Shown: positions 1 to 13,470, counted from the stretch's first letter. The stretch is 64,000 bases of DNA from Tiliqua scincoides (GCF_035046505.1 NC_089821.1:97844132-97908131), one strand, 5' to 3'. Notes: a model not told the origin generated them from the letters alone. Translations and numbers: made by a program.

Positions 1-3000
1 AAGGGGTTAGGACATTGGCAGTGCTGGCCAATCCCACCCCCTCTCAGGACCCAGCCCACCCTCTCTGACCCCTCCCTGGCTCCATTCTGCTTGCCCACAC
101 TTTCTCCTGCCACCCCTGTCATCTTATCTCCTCCAGTAAGCGGTAGAGTGGGCAATGAAGCAAACAGGAAGACAACAGCCTTCCTGCTGATGCTGCCTAC
201 AGTGCACTAAGTCATGTGCTGTTGGAGCATGGAGAAGAACAAGAAGAACTGTGAATGTGCAGATCATCGTGGTAAGTATAAGATTGGACTCTTTATGTAC
301 AGGTAACACAACAGACTGTTTATTGCTGAAATAACACTGGACAGAAACTGAAAAGAACAGGAAAGGAAATTAATGAGCTGGTTAGAGATGAGACTGTGAA
401 TGAGTCACCCAACTCACATGGACAAGGAGCATTTGTGCACATGTCTCCATTCCCCATTCCTCGAACTGACCTCTAAGAGGTCAGTTGGAGTATCACCCAA
501 ACCAGTCTCCTGGTGAAATCTTGCTCATTAACAATGGGTTTCTGAATGTAACCCCAAGATGGTCAGATTATGACAAACCCTTTCTAGAAGGAAGAGACAA
601 CTGGAGAGCACACAGAAGTGAAATGTTGACCTCTGCTTCACTCAGAAGAGTGAGTTATCCAGAGATGCAGTGGGCTTCATATCAGTGATGAAGCCATCCT
701 TGATCCAGGCCAGTGTATCATAATGCCCTGGATCAATCACAGGTTGGCCCATCCCAACCTGGACTCACACTGGACATCCCAACCTGGACATCCCAACCTG
801 GATTTACACTGAACTTGACAGAACAGAGAAATTCTAAGGACAGCAGCTGTTGTTGGTTCTGCCTCAGGAATGGCTGAATGATCCAGTCACAACAGATGTG
901 GAGATATATGGCAGAATGACCTGCTCTGAGTGTCAGCCGGTTGGGAAAAGGCAAGGCCAGAAGAGGACATCATGTGGAAATCCAGCATAGGCAGGTTCTT
1001 CTGCAAATGGAAGCTTTGCTCTCAGAAGAGCCTTTCCTTGTGATTTGATTCCAACTGGTTTGTAGCACTGTAGAAGCTCTTTTTCCATGGCATACCAGCA
1101 TGCCTCACACACCGAACGATGTTTGTGGCTTTGCAGTGATTGCAAATGTGGCAGAACTTACAGCAGACCACTGCAGGGCACTGAGAGGGGATAACCAACT
1201 CCTCCCTGCCCATGATGAAGTCTGCATTTTCAACTCAGAATGGTTTGAGATTTTATTGCAAGCAAGAGTTGTTCTACACAATCAAGTTGTTCTACACAAT
1301 CAGTGACCACACCGTCGTCCACATGACCACTTCATGGCCTCAGATTCACTGTAGAGATTGAAATGGGCTGAAAGGGAAGAGAAAGTCTCCATGGTGTTTA
1401 AGCAGATCAATGCACAATATTAGAAGTACATCAAAAATTGCACATCCAGCACTGTGACAGGATAGACTATCTATAAGCAGGGGACATGCAGTTTGCTCTC
1501 CTATGACATTGTGAAGAAACATTTAATAACTCATTCAGCTGTCCTTTAACTAAGACAGCCTCTTCTTGCCACATCCAGCAGTGACAAATACTTCAGTAGA
1601 GACCATGTATGGTAGGGTTCTGTTCAGTCACAGCGCAGGCTCTTTGGACATTTTAACTCTGTCCCAAACCAAAGATAATTTGCATATGATTTACAGCACA
1701 GTCCTAAGCATGTTTACTCAGAAGTAAGTCTCACTATGTTCAATTAGCCTTACTTCCAAGGAATTCTGCAAAGGTCTGCAGGTTGGGCAACATAAGAACA
1801 GCCAACTCATTATCACCCTGATCGGTTGGTGGACTCCGTCCCCCCCTGCACCATTCCCTGGGATGCCTCTGCACTCACTGCAGAAATCAACTTGTGCACA
1901 GTGTACAGCCAAGATGGTTTCCTTGACTACTGTTTGTCAGCTAGTTGGACTACCACAAAACTGCACAAGCCATGGCAGCCTGCAAGGCTGGACCACTTGG
2001 ATAAGAAATGTAGAAACACTTCCCCGTCCTGCTGTGAAAACAGCATAGGATATTAGCTAATTCTCACCAAATAAGGACTTCCATCGGAACATGTAGTTAT
2101 TTTCACTTTTCTCAGCTGCTTGTCTAGAGTAATAGGAGTCTTTTCAAAGTACCATAAGAAAAATAGCCTTGTTTCTGTTGATGCTACATATAAGTTACAT
2201 CATTCCACATTCATCTTTAGAGCCTGTGTGGGCTGCTTCAGCTTCATGCTTCTATATCTATCTTCCTCTTGTTTCTTGTGTTTAACACCTTTTTTTGCAG
2301 TCTGACTGTTTCTTATTCAGTGGGTGGCTCCTGCCTCTTCCTCCTTTTTCCTATAAAATGAACGTGGTGATATCCATTACACACTGTGCCTACTTATGGG
2401 CCTGGCTATAGTGGCATCCCTTTCAAAATTGTACCGGAACAAAATGATGAGAAAGCAACAACAACAACAACAACAACAGTATTTATATACTGCTTTTCAA
2501 CAAAAGATTCATAAAGTGGTTTACCGAGAAAATCAAATATCTAATGGCTCTGCACTGCAATCCTAACCTATTTTAAATTGGCAGTAGCTAAAGAGATTGA
2601 GAATGTATAAACATTAATATTGCCCATAACTTTGGGGAATAACTCAGCCAATGTTCTAAATCTCTCTAACATGGCGACACCACAAGCTGACAGATGAGAA
2701 GAGAGCCACGTATCAAGCAATGTAAATCACATAAGACTTTCCACTTTTCTCAGCGAGGCAGTACTTTATTGACATTTAGAAAGGATAAATGTTCGATTTA
2801 AATTAATCCAGCAGAGCTAGGTCCAGTTTGCAGAAGGTTGTTTTGACAAAACAGCATAACACCCCCAAGTCTTGTCAGAAAGACATGGTTGGATTCTCAT
2901 CCTCCAGGTACACCTGCCCTAGTGTTATGCACCTCTTCACATTTAGTTCAGTACAGCACAGGGTGATTTGCCAAGAGCATAGGACACTGAAAGGAAAAAT

Positions 3001-3532
3001 AATGTAACTTTTGCTATCATGTAGTTCCATAGAACAAGTCAATGTCAACAAACAGCCAACATTCTTAATCATCATGACGTCCATCTACCACTTTATTACC
3101 CAGGTGTTTCTGACTCTTTTATGCTGCACCAAAACTATAGTCATTTCTCTGGTTCTTCCAACACCTAAATCTCCTGCTGAATCGGCATCATCTAACCACT
3201 GGTCATCAGTATGTCATTTAGGTGTAGAGCAAGAGGTGGTGCGAGAGACTGTCCATCCGTTCTCACAAATGCAGCCAGGCAGCCTAAACGTAAGTCTCCT
3301 GGTGCCCATAGCTTCAGCAGCACCAAAATGGTGACCACCAGAGCCTGTAGGTGCTGGGATATCGCCAGAGATCTCCTTGGGGGAAGGGAGCATTTTCTCC
3401 CTTACTCCAGGTAGGCAGCAGCTGATGACAATGGGTCTCCTTGTCTCTGTGCCCATATTTGAATAAGTGCAGAGCCACAGAGATCCATGTCAAATCGCCC
3501 AACTCAGAAGGTTAGGATGCAACAGCAGAAAT
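1..3532. other. intergenic, no gene recognised
   Basis: No open frame here is longer than about 107 codons and none resembles a known protein. A worn copy of the abundant CTACTCAGAAGT-type element lies near 1695-1765 (TTTACTCAGAAGTAAGTC). An 18-bp unit ending in TTCTACACAATCA is duplicated at 1268-1303. A probable LINE 3' end sits at 2456-2570. I see no exon, promoter or RNA gene. Confidence 0.7.
2456..2570 (-). repeat. LINE/SINE 3' end with (CAA)n tail
   Basis: A pure (CAA)n run at 2456-2478 is followed by TATTTATATACTGCTTTTCA and an AAGTGGTTTACCGAGAAAATC tract. Read on the minus strand this ends in a (TTG)n tail, as CR1/L2-type 3' ends do. The family assignment is from memory and tentative. 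Confidence 0.4.
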
Positions 3533-3683
3533 GGTTGGCAACCTTCAGTCTCGAAAGACTATGGTATAAGCCTATAGCACCCAGTATTCCCAGGCGGTAT
3601 CCCATCCAAGTACTAACCAGGCCTGACCCTGCTTAGCTTCCAAGATCAGATGAGATTGGGCATGTGCAGGGTAACAGTTGCTG
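3533..3683 (-). repeat. 5S-rRNA-derived SINE, nearly full 5S head
   Basis: On the minus strand this reads as the body of vertebrate 5S rRNA, including the conserved GAAGCTAAGCAGGGTC and TGGATGGGA blocks, down to the end of 5S near 3571. It then runs into a roughly 35-bp tail, CATAGTCTTTCGAGACTGAA and GGTTGCCAACC. The same head-tail junction occurs in the copy at 25875-26006, so this is a dispersed SINE and not a 5S gene. Mutations in the 5S part and the lack of a Pol III terminator right after 5S argue against a working 5S gene. I found no clear target duplication. It resembles the 5S-type SINEs reported in lizards. Confidence 0.8.
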
Positions 3684-4404
3684 AGGCTGCTGTCATTTCT
3701 GCCCCCCTCCTGGGCCTGATCCTCCCCTCCCTCTGCCCCATTCTGCCCATTCCTCACCTCCCCGCACCCTGAAACATCTTACCACCGGCTGGTGCTGGAG
3801 AAGCACTGGCTAGCCAACTGGCTGCACAGCGCTGAGGCTCAATCCCTACAGGTGCTGGCCCCACACCGGCACTCCCTGCTCCCTGGGTGCCACAAACATG
3901 CTTTATGGCACATTTGGGACACCCAGCACCAGCACTGAGCAGCAGCGCCAGTGTTAGGCTCTAATTTATACTAAGATTGTAAGAGAAGAACTGGGCCTTG
4001 AGTGTGGAAGCTGCAGAATGGAATAAGGAAACTGTGCTCTGTATAGTGCTGGGCTCAGTTACAGGAAGGTGACCATTGCCACATCCTTGCCCGCTGTCTC
4101 TATTTCCAGGGATTGTACCTATTTCCTTTTTCATGCCCTGGCTTCTTAATGTAATATATTAATGTTCTTAATGCTATTTGAGAAGATGTTGGGGTTCTTT
4201 TAAAAACTTAAGTTAGTGTGCACATTTGTACCGTGATCCCAAGACAGGGTGATGCACCAGCAAAGAATTCTTTACCTCCCTCAACAAGTATGCAAAAGAA
4301 TTAATGTCAGAGATTTGAGAGAAGCAACTGTAGTATTTTATGGACAAATGTGTTTCTGTGCTATCCTGTGGATGGGACAGGACTGGTGAACCCTAATTAC
4401 CAGC
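3684..4404. other. intergenic, no gene recognised
   Basis: GC-rich at the left, with TGGTGCTGGAGAAGCAC and related CAGCACCAGC strings that recur in the worn 'cccaatcct' MITE-like repeats elsewhere in the window. No coding signal. Confidence 0.6.
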
Positions 4405-5094
4405 TACCGTGTTTCCCCGAAAATAAGATCTAGTTGTGATCAGGGCCGGGACAGGAGGGGGGGCGGAAGGGGTCCTCAAGTGGGGACGGGTGGACAAAGT
4501 GACCAGGAACGCTGCACTCCCGTGTGCACCACCTAGAAAGCGCCCGCTGTTCTGCCTTGGGCAGAGGATGCTGAGGAGGAGCTGAGGCGGGAAGCAGCAA
4601 GCAAGGCAACCCTGCCTACTGGGCTCTGAGGCTCTCCACACTTTCCAGGGACTAAGTCCTATTAACTATAAAGGGACTGACTTCTGAGTAGGCAGGCAGG
4701 CAGGCATCCTCCTGGGCACTGAGGGGACACCCTCTCCACACCTTCCAGGGACTAAGTCCCATTAACTATAAAGGGACTGACTTCTGAGTAGGCAGGCAGG
4801 CAGGCATCCTCCTGGGCACTGAGGGGACACCCTCTCCACACCTTCCAGGGACTAAGTCCCATTAACTATAAAGGGACTGACTTCTGAGTAGGCAGGCAGG
4901 CAGGCATCCTCCTGGGCACTGAGGGGACACCCTCTCCACACCTTCCAGGGAGTAAGTCCCATTAACTATAAAGAGACTGACTTCTGAAAAAAATAAGACC
5001 TACCCTGAAAATAAGACCTAGTGTGTGTGTGTGTGTTGTTTTTTTTGAGCCAAAAAAAAATATGACAGTGTCTTATTTTGGGGGAAACACAGTA
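4405..5094. mobile_element. MITE with TA-flanked TIRs and an internal VNTR
   Basis: The left end TACCGTGTTTCCCCGAAAAT (from 4405) is an imperfect inverted copy of the right end ATTTTGGGGGAAACACAGTA (to 5094). Both ends begin or finish with TA, consistent with a TA target duplication as in Tc1/mariner or pogo-type elements. No transposase is present. Internal ATAAGACCTA repeats near 4995-5020 belong to the same family. The centre is occupied by a 100-bp tandem array and a short (GT)n run, so the element is longer than a usual MITE. Confidence 0.65.
4641..4987. repeat. 100-bp tandem repeat (about 3.5 copies)
   Basis: The block CTTCCAGGGACTAAGTCC restarts at 4641, 4741, 4841 and 4941, giving an exact 100-bp period with very few differences between copies. 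Each unit has (AGGC)n-like GGCAGGCAGGCAGG and, on the minus strand, CTACTCAGAAGTCAGTCCC. That is the core of the abundant dispersed element which also forms the 93-bp array before GALNT5. The near identity of copies suggests recent expansion. Confidence 0.9.
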
Positions 5095-6827
5095 TTTGGT
5101 GTTGGGGCAGGAGGGAAAAAGACCTTCCTTCATATCACTTGGTATTTGTTAGAGATATATCATACTCTCCGATGCTGGAGAAAGGTAAACAGGTATACCA
5201 ATATTGTGTTGCACAAACAAGAGGTTTGCAGTGTGATAACAAGACATGCCGTGTCTGTGAGCTCTTTGTGACATAGCCTGCCAAATACTTGTTGTGATAT
5301 TAACATTTACAACAGATGTTTCCCCATAGTTTAAATCACTTCATTTTCAGCAGAGTACTGTTTCAAAATGTAGTTCACAATTAGCAAAGTTGCTTAATTT
5401 GGTTCCTCCACAGCAGATAGTCCTGCAAAAGAGTAACCCATTCCAGTACTGGGCACAGATTTAATATACACAGGAAATCTGTACACACACGATACATTTA
5501 ATAAATACAGTTAATTATTATGCATATGCCTATGGATTGTGGACTGTTTTTAAGACTGACTTTCTCTATGAATTGACATTTCTGGAAATTTTCTGTGATC
5601 CAATTACAAGTTAAAACATACTGGAAAAATATGGGAATATATGCAAAATGACACAGCATTCTTGGCAGAATCTTTTAAGTATCTATTTCTGGATCCACTG
5701 TATTCTTCATTGTTTTCTTTGAGCAAATGCCAGAACCCACCGGTGCTTATCAATATATGGTCTGCCATCCTGTGTACACAAGTGCGAATCACTTCTTCCA
5801 AAATCAGTGAGATCTATATCCATGCATTGGGTACAGAATTGCAGCCATGGTAGTTGATGAGGCAGTCTTAGCCTATTTTTGCCTGATCCACAGGTGTACA
5901 CATTTGATCCTTGTTGCGTATATGCAACGTTGGGCAGACACCGACCAGGCTGATTGTGTTTTGTCCTTGACACTTACTTTTTTCTGGTTCAATTGCTGTT
6001 CAATGATGGGGGCAGGAAAGGGTTACCTTTGCATATATTTAGTGGAATTGGAATGTGAAAATTAGAACTGCTAGTAATGGGAAGAAGGCAAGGTATCGCA
6101 TGAGGACTGGCAACTTTATGTATAACTGACTCCAAAAGTAGCATTGCCACTTGCAAGTTAGCTTTCACCTGAGACTTTTCAAGCCAAGAGAATGGGTAGA
6201 AATCAATATTTTCCAGTTTGCAAAACACTTTGCACTCATAATTGTACAATAACTGTTCATTTGGGGTAGGAATCTTTTCTGGGAAGAACTCAAAACAAGA
6301 GTTGATGAAGAAAAACCCAATCCTTTGTTCAGTGGAGATGGAGATGAAAGTATAATATGAATAATTGTTTAGTATTCACCATATTTGAACTTCATGCCCA
6401 GGGTGAAAGCTTTTTGGTCCTTCTGTGTCCTCATGATTGTAATTCTGCACATTCAATACGGCAAATATCAACACAATCCTAATTTTACTCTTGGCATTCA
6501 GAAAATTGGCCTTTTATTTTTCAGACCGCATTGCTTGGGAATCCTTACAACTGACAAAATAATGACCTTAAAAACAAAAGTATTGTTTACTGTGGATAAC
6601 GAACTCTGAAATAAGGAAATCAAGGATAATCCTGTCAGCAAATACGCATCACTCTCTGGTTCATTTGTTCACTCATCCTTCATTTGCTCTGTCTCTTAGT
6701 CCATCCAGGAAGGTGCATTTTTCCAACAGTAATTTAATTCTTGTCATATGACCACATCTATTCTCATGTTCTTCCTCAAATAAGAAAAAGTCTGCTTTAT
6801 GAAAATAGTTGTGATACTGTACAGTTT
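5095..6827. other. intergenic, nothing recognised
   Basis: AT-rich single-copy-looking sequence with no frame above about 90 codons, no recognised repeat and no RNA gene. Confidence 0.6.
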
Positions 6828-6828
6828 C

Positions 6829-6864
<36 letters not shown>

Positions 6865-6870
6865 TGTCTG

Positions 6871-6949
<79 letters not shown>

Positions 6950-6989
6950 GACTGACTGACTGACTGACTGACTGACTGACTGACTGACT
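6828..6989. repeat. compound tetranucleotide microsatellite
   Basis: Three tracts follow each other: (CAGA)n at 6828-6864, a short (CTGT)n, (CTAT)n at about 6872-6948, and (ACTG)n at 6950-6989. The CAGA tract followed by CTGT makes a small inverted repeat. Open frames over it are simple-repeat artefacts. Confidence 0.97.
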
Positions 6990-7386
6990 TGTTTCTACTG
7001 GTCATTTCACAATAGGCTAAATATGTGAAACTGACACAATTCATTATGTGATGGGCTATTAACAGTTCATCGCTATTTATCCTTCCAGGTAGAATAGAAC
7101 GTAGAGCTGCTTGAATGTTCTCTAATTCAAGAATTCAAAAGTAATATAAGTCTGATGCCACTGAACAAATTACAGAAATTACAAACAAAAAATTCCGCTG
7201 GCATGTATGAGATGGTTTCAGTTTTCCTGCCAGCTCGTTGGGTCCAGGCACTGCCACAAAGCTCTTTACAGTGGTTTTGTGGCAGCTAATTCCAGTAGAA
7301 TTTATGTTCCGTCAGTGCTTCCTTTCAATAGGATTGGGCCATTATGGCAGCAGATTGTGAGATCCACTGAGGTAGGCCCTCTATAG

Positions 7387-7614
7387 CAGCCATATTCAGC
7401 CACTATGCTGTGGCACATTAGTGTGCCGCGGATGGTCTGCAGGTGTGCTGTGAGAGTTTGGGGGAGGGTCATTTGTTAGTAGGGCCACTGGGGGATGTGA
7501 GCCCCTGCTTGTCAATGGGTGTGCCTTGTCAATTGTTAAAAAACAGATGGTGTGCCTTGACAATTTCAGTGCCTTGTCAGTGTGCCACGAGATGATAAAG
7601 GTTGAAAATGGCTG
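7387..7614. mobile_element. hAT-type MITE (228 bp)
   Basis: The left end CAGCCATATTCAGCCACTAT and right end AGGTTGAAAATGGCTG form an imperfect inverted repeat. The element is flanked by an 8-bp duplication, CTCTATAG (7379-7386) and CTCTACAG (7615-7622), with one mismatch. An 8-bp duplication is typical of hAT insertions. It has no coding capacity. Confidence 0.8.
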
Positions 7615-7622
7615 CTCTACAG

Positions 7623-8334
7623 GATTGGGCGATATGACATTTCCACTGGTTATGCCCAACGGAAAAGGTGTCTAACCAAAACTGATTGGCCCTAAGGATG
7701 CATAAAAAAAGACCCAGAAAAAGGCTGAATTGCTCAAATACCTACATCTGCAAATATTGACAAATATTTTCAGGGTCTGTGCTTTTTTTTAGTTGTTGTT
7801 CATTTGTCCTATATCTACACAACATTGCCATTAAACTCCAATCTCTATTCCAGGCATCCAAATTGCAGTCAGAGAAATGTAGCCTGTGCTAAAGGATGCC
7901 ATCCATATGAGACTGCTCCCTTTTTCATAATTCAGCCAGTTTCTTTCCATGAAATGTCAGCAGGGTGTCACATCATCATCTTTCATGATTTTAAAACAAA
8001 TGGCCCCTTGGGCAGGAAAAGAGCTGTTGTATCATTTTAAAAATTAATTTAATTTATCTGGAACAGAAATAAAAATGCTCTGTTCCATTTGTATTACAAA
8101 ACATATTAGGCAATATTTAAAGGCTCTTTTCAACCCACATGTTAAACCATCAGTCAGGCCTTTGCTCGAAGCAGAGGTTGATGTGAAACCCTGTATGCTT
8201 TCATTTTGCCTGCCAAGCCAGGAATCACCAAGGCTTAGCCCTGGAACCTGTCTACACAGGAGATGAAATGTATGCAGAAATAATAAATAAGCCTGTCAGT
8301 ATGTGCAAAGTGTCTCACAGTCCAATCTCATACT
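7623..8334. other. intergenic, nothing recognised
   Basis: Mixed AT-rich sequence with short frames only and no recognised repeat. Confidence 0.55.
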
Positions 8335-8531
8335 TAACACAGGGAAGTAACCGATGCTAGTGCCCCCATGGGGCTTATTCCTGGGTAAGTGTGGGTAGGA
8401 TTGCAGCCTAGGATTGTTAAAAAATTTTCCTGCTTGATGATGGCACTTCTAGTCATGACATCACTTCCAGTGGGTCCTGACGAATTCTCATTCTAAAAAG
8501 TGGGTCCCGGTGCTAAAGGTTTGAGAATCAC
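8335..8531. mobile_element. right half of a dispersed MITE
   Basis: Contains GGTAAGTGTGGGTAGGATTG, then a paired 'tgatgacatcacttcc' type block, and ends AAGGTTTGAGAATCACTG. The same family appears in inverted orientation at 23236-23340 (GCAGTTCTCAAACTTTTAGC, TTAAAATGACAATC). The left end is not identifiable. The embedded GTAAGTGTGGGTAGGATTGC is the tail of the abundant CTACTCAGAAGT element. Confidence 0.55.
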
Positions 8532-9264
8532 TGAGAAACAGTATTCCAACTTTGCCTGTACCATAGATTTATATAGGGGCACCATAATATTAGCAGTACT
8601 CAGTTGTTTCCCTAATGGCTCCTAACATGAAATTTTATTTCTCCACTGGTGTAGCATATATGCGGCCCAAGCTTAATGGCACCTAACGCTGCCAGAACAA
8701 GCATTCCAGTGGTTTGCACTTACATTGCAGTGTGCAACATGCTGGAGCTTGTGAGCTGGCCACTGCAGCTAACTCCACACAGCAGCAGATCGAAGATACC
8801 TGCTACTTCAGGAAGGATCACGCAATGAGTGGGAGGAGTGGGCAGAGCAGGGTAGAAAAGGGAGGAGGGTGGATTGGGACTGGGAAGGGAGCAGGTGTAG
8901 GAGCATCCATGGAATCCAAGCCCCATTCCTGGGCTGATCCATCTCCACAAGTCCACATGGACCTGTGCCAACAATTTCGCTGGCGCAGGTTCAGTTAGAC
9001 CCATAGGCCTGGCAGGGAGTTATCCCTGGGCAAGGAGGCCACCAGAGGCCAAAACTCCCCCATGGAAAGCAGTGCCCTGTTGGCACTGCTGCACACCTGC
9101 ATGGGGGGTTATGTTGGATTGGGTTGTGGGTCAAAATTTTTTGAGCTATCCACCATAACCCCACTATCTCTTTCCTATATTGTCACTGACAGCAGGCTCC
9201 ATCGGTGTGTATGTGAAGTTGGGATTTTTTTGCCGCATTGCGCATCACGTTACACTTACTGAAT
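8532..9264. other. intergenic, nothing firmly recognised
   Basis: A moderately GC-rich block (about 8680-9010) resembles the worn 'cccaatcc'-bounded repeats elsewhere (for example CCAAGCCCCATTCCTGGGCT). Overlapping short frames on both strands look non-coding. Confidence 0.45.
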
Positions 9265-9990
9265 TTGGACTTTATTTATGTATTTACTTACTGAATTTTT
9301 ACCCTGCCTTTCTCCCAGTGAAGGTACCCAAGACAGCTTGTTTAAAAACTGTAACAGCTACTGGAAAAATTGGAGAAGTCCAATTGGAGAAGTCCAATGG
9401 ATCGCAACAATTGTCAACCAACCACTAAAAATTTAAAACTAATTTAAAATGCCTATGAGTTATGTCAGTCATCAAATGCTATCCTAAACAAAAATGCCTT
9501 GAGGCCCTACCAAAAGATCTCCAAAGAGGGAGCTGTTCTCAATTCCAAGGAGTAGATGTTCCACAATTGAGGTGCCACTACTGAGAACGCCCCATTCCTT
9601 GCTGCCATCCCTCTCACCTCCATCAACAGTTGCATGCTTAAAAGAGCCCTTTCTAATGACCTCAGAAGTCAGGTTAGATTGCATGGAAAAAGGCAGTCCC
9701 TCATATATCCTTGTCCCAAGCCATAAAGGACCTTAAAGTCAAAACTAGCACCTTGAATTGTATACAGAAACAAACCAGCACCCAGTGTGTAGTTGTCGGC
9801 GCAGTTGCCCAGCTGAGTCGAACTGACAAGCCATAATAGGCAGATTTGGTTCTTTGGTTGTTTATTCACCCAGTCTGGACAGATCCTTTTGAAGTTCTTT
9901 ACATTCTGCTTTGGTTTCAACCACTCTAGCTTCTTGGCCACCTCACTGTTTATCCCTAACTCCAAATCGGTTTTGAACAAGAAACACCAG
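9265..9990 (-). mobile_element. LINE 3' relic (L2/CR1-like), decayed
   Basis: Read on the minus strand, decayed coding sequence (for example FKVLYGLGQGYMRDCLFP, then SSGTSIVEHLLLG) resembles the C-terminal end of L2/CR1-type ORF2 proteins (the 'ALHGLGPxYLRDxLSP' region). A 3'-UTR-like part follows towards 9265, with an ATAAATAAAG-like AT tail. Several frame changes are present. The clade is a memory-based guess. Confidence 0.45.
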
Positions 9991-12900
9991 CCCTAAACAG
10001 ATCCTTGAGGGATGCCCTTTCTTCTCTCCACTGCAAAAATTGTCCATTTTTTCCTTCTCTCTGCCTCCTGTTCTTTAATCAGTTACCAATATATAAAATA
10101 ACCTGTCCTCATATTTCATGACTACCAGGTGAGGGACCTGGTCAAAAAGTTTTAAATGTCCAAGTATATAATAAAAACAGGATTGCCTCTACCTACATCC
10201 CTATTGCAGCCCTCAAATCACTTACTACAAAGTATCCCCATTGAGAGTAATAGGAGCTCCTGTAAAGGCAGCAGCGTGGACAAGCGTAGCTTCATACCAG
10301 TGATGAAAAGGAGAGTTGGTTTTCAAAGAGTTCAAGGAATCTAAGAGTGCAGCTCCTATGATTTTCTCTTGAAGTATAATTCTTCTTGTGCACAGGCCAT
10401 GACCAGACATCAGAGACTTGTATTAACTTCAACCTTAATTAGATTTGAATTAAACTAAAGAGGCATGAGAGAACTTGTTACCATTCACTTCAAGCATTCA
10501 AGTTCCCCAAGGCAAGACATCAACCCCAACCACCATTTCCTACTACTAAGAGATGTACTCGGAGATGCTACTTCCACCAGTGTCACAGCAATTCATTGAG
10601 GAATGCAGAATGTCATGTCAGAGGGGATGCTTTGGGGTATCTAATCTCCTGTAACCCTGAACTTTAAGCTTGGTGGTGCTTACTAAATGGACAGTTTTTC
10701 ACAGATGCACCGTGAATGATAAAGGGTTGGAAATCAATCCTCAATCTCAGCAGTCTCAGCAGTTGTTTTGTAGTGCCATCAACAGCATTAATGGCAAAAC
10801 TGTGGACTCCAATGTGAACAGAATTAGGCCCTCCCTAAGTGCTCTTGAGAAACCTCACTCTGTAATTCCTCCCTAACATTTGGGTCAATGAAGGATCTCT
10901 TGAGCTGTCACAGCCAACAGCTTCAACTTGAAAATCCCCCTGAAACTTGATAATCTGAAAGGCCAGTGCATGTAACAAATAGCCAAATAGATGCATCTTT
11001 ACTTAGATAAATCACCAAGGTGTTGTCTTTGCAGAGGCAGTTTTGCTTGAGACACCATGTTCAACCAATGCCCTCAAGACCAAACTCAATCTGTATATTT
11101 TCCTTCAGAATTCTCCCTAGAAAGAAACTGAAAGAAGGCCATGGGCTTGTGTCTTCTTGCCCTTCTTCCCATCCCTCTTCTATTCCTCTCACTGCAAGAA
11201 GTTGTAAATTAATTGAATCAGGGCCAAATTAGACGTGCACCTAAATACACAATATTCCTGGCTGTGTGCTTAGTCTTCCTTTTAAATAGTGTGGGGGGGG
11301 GGGGCGCTGTGGATGAAATGATAGCAGGGAAGTGGGGGATTGTTAGTGTTTTGCCTTTGCCATGATTTTGATCCTGATTGCAGGTTTAAAAAGAAACTTT
11401 CAATTGAAGCCAACTTTCAATGAAGGATTTTTAAAGCTAAAAGTAGTGTGTGACTAGGATCAAAACTGCAGTGGGGGCAAAGCACTAGTGCCCCCACACT
11501 GCCTGCCACAATTTTGCCAAGATTCATGCTCCCCCACCCGCTATTTAAAAAGAAAGCCAGGGTCCCATCAAAGGATGTTATATGATAAGGTCACATCTAT
11601 GAGTGACATCTCGTAGTTTGGCCCTCAGGAGACCAGATAACTCTTGGATCTCTTAGTTTAGTCATTCACATCATATATGACTGCATCAAGATTTTTTTAG
11701 TGTAGTGTTCGCATCTTCTTTGTTACAGTATCTTTGGTACAGTATCCTCTTCACCCAGAAAACAGCTGCAAGGAGCTCTGCCCCTTGAGATGGCTGTGGA
11801 TGTCCATTTGGGGATGGGGTCTTATCACCCAGGCTGAGTAGGTGCACCAGAGCGCCTCTGCTTAGCTCCTATCAAACCTGTGGCTGTAATACTGCAGCAG
11901 CGGACTAGATGGTGTTTTGTGCACTTAGTTGTTTCCGCCACAACTGCCACCTCTGCAATTGGGAGGAAATTTTTTCTGAAAATCCCTTTGATTCTCCATG
12001 TATTTAATCCTGTTCATCATCATTGCTTTGTCTAATAGCTCCTTCTCCCTCTTTCCAGAATTCATCCATCAAGTCAAGGATCATGTGGGGAATGTGATCA
12101 CATCACAATGCTACATAACCAGTCACATTTGTGATGTGTGATGGGATTGCTCTGGGCAAGAGAAGGGGCAATTTCAGCAAACAGGTGAACATTTCAAACA
12201 GTGTTGAAACACTGCTAAAAAGAAGTATTTCAGCAAGTGCTGAACATGTTTGCAAAAAACAGAAGTCAGCCCTGTTTTTGACAGTTCTCTATTTGAATCT
12301 GATGGGGAATTTCCTTCATCACCTTCCCTCGCCTGATTTGATTGAGAAGCATCTCTCATAAGATTTGGAGACCATGTTCAGCACAGATTTAACCAACTGG
12401 AATAACTAGTGAGAAAGCAAGGTACCTGGGAAGGCACATGAGAAAATAGCAGCTATTCACTTCACAAGCACATGACTTCATTGCTTACACAAACAACAAT
12501 CTTACTTCCATTAAGAAGTCCATTACGAATGATCAGGGCCCAGGGAAACAAAGCAGCCACATCGACGACGATATACATGAGGAGAGAACACGCTCACAGA
12601 GCCTTATCTTGACGAAGAAATGGGGCCTTTTGCTAATACAACATGGCTCCCTGGGGACTGCATTTCCAGAGAGAGAGTGCCATTTTGAGCACTGACCTTC
12701 CTGATCCCCTCCTGAAGCCGACCAAAGCTAAGGAGGATAAGAACTAATTTTCTCCATCCCCTCATACTAATACTTCCTGCTAGAGAGCAAATACAGGCGT
12801 GTTTTCCTTATGCCTTGACGCAAATACGATGTTTCTTCTATACCCTTTGCGAACAACACTTCTGAGTTTTGAGAGGGGAGGGAAATCTTATTTCTGCAGA

Positions 12901-13470
12901 TTTTCATTTAAAGCATACTATAAACAATGGGTATGGAATAGATTCTTGCAGCAGATGGCTGAGTAATGGGCAGAAACAATATCACTCATCTTCAATACAT
13001 AATATCAATGGCAAATTTCAAAAATGCTTGAGTTGCTTGAACCATATTGCTAGTGAAGCCAGACTACAGAGATTTCAGTTGGAGTATTCTTATTGCATGC
13101 TGCTCACAGAGTTTTAAGCAATTTGTGGGCTGGTCCTCTGCTTTTATTCTGTTTGCTTTCACGAATAAGATGTGCGTAAATAATTCACGCATACTTCAGA
13201 GTAGACCTAACAAAGTGGATGAGTTCACTCTGGAAAAGCATGTTGCATAATTCCTTCAAGGAGCAAAGAGGTACATAGGCCATGGAAGCCCTACTCACTG
13301 ACCTCTGGATATCTTATCCAACCACCTCTCTGTTTTCTCAAATTGCCTATACAGATTTCCCAGGAACCGGAAAGGCTAGAAAGCTGCTTGAAAGCTGAAG
13401 ATCCTTGGGAAGCTGAATCCAGCACCAGAACCAAATTCTGTGGTTTTGCACTACTCACACAAAATCACAT
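9991..13470. other. intergenic, no gene; one possible conserved block
   Basis: No frame exceeds about 82 codons. A G-run lies at 11293-11303. The stretch about 12530-12760 (GGCCTTTTGCTAATACAACA, TGGGGACTGCATTTCCAGAG) lacks repeat features and has the even composition of conserved non-coding DNA, but nothing decisive is visible. Confidence 0.5.

Noticed and set aside
3571-3683. 5S rRNA gene
   Set aside because: The 5S part is mutated and fused to a LINE-like tail that is shared with another copy, so it is a SINE.
6741-6959. 72-codon open frame over the microsatellite
   Set aside because: The peptide is simple-repeat translation (repeated TDRQ and LSIY), not a gene.
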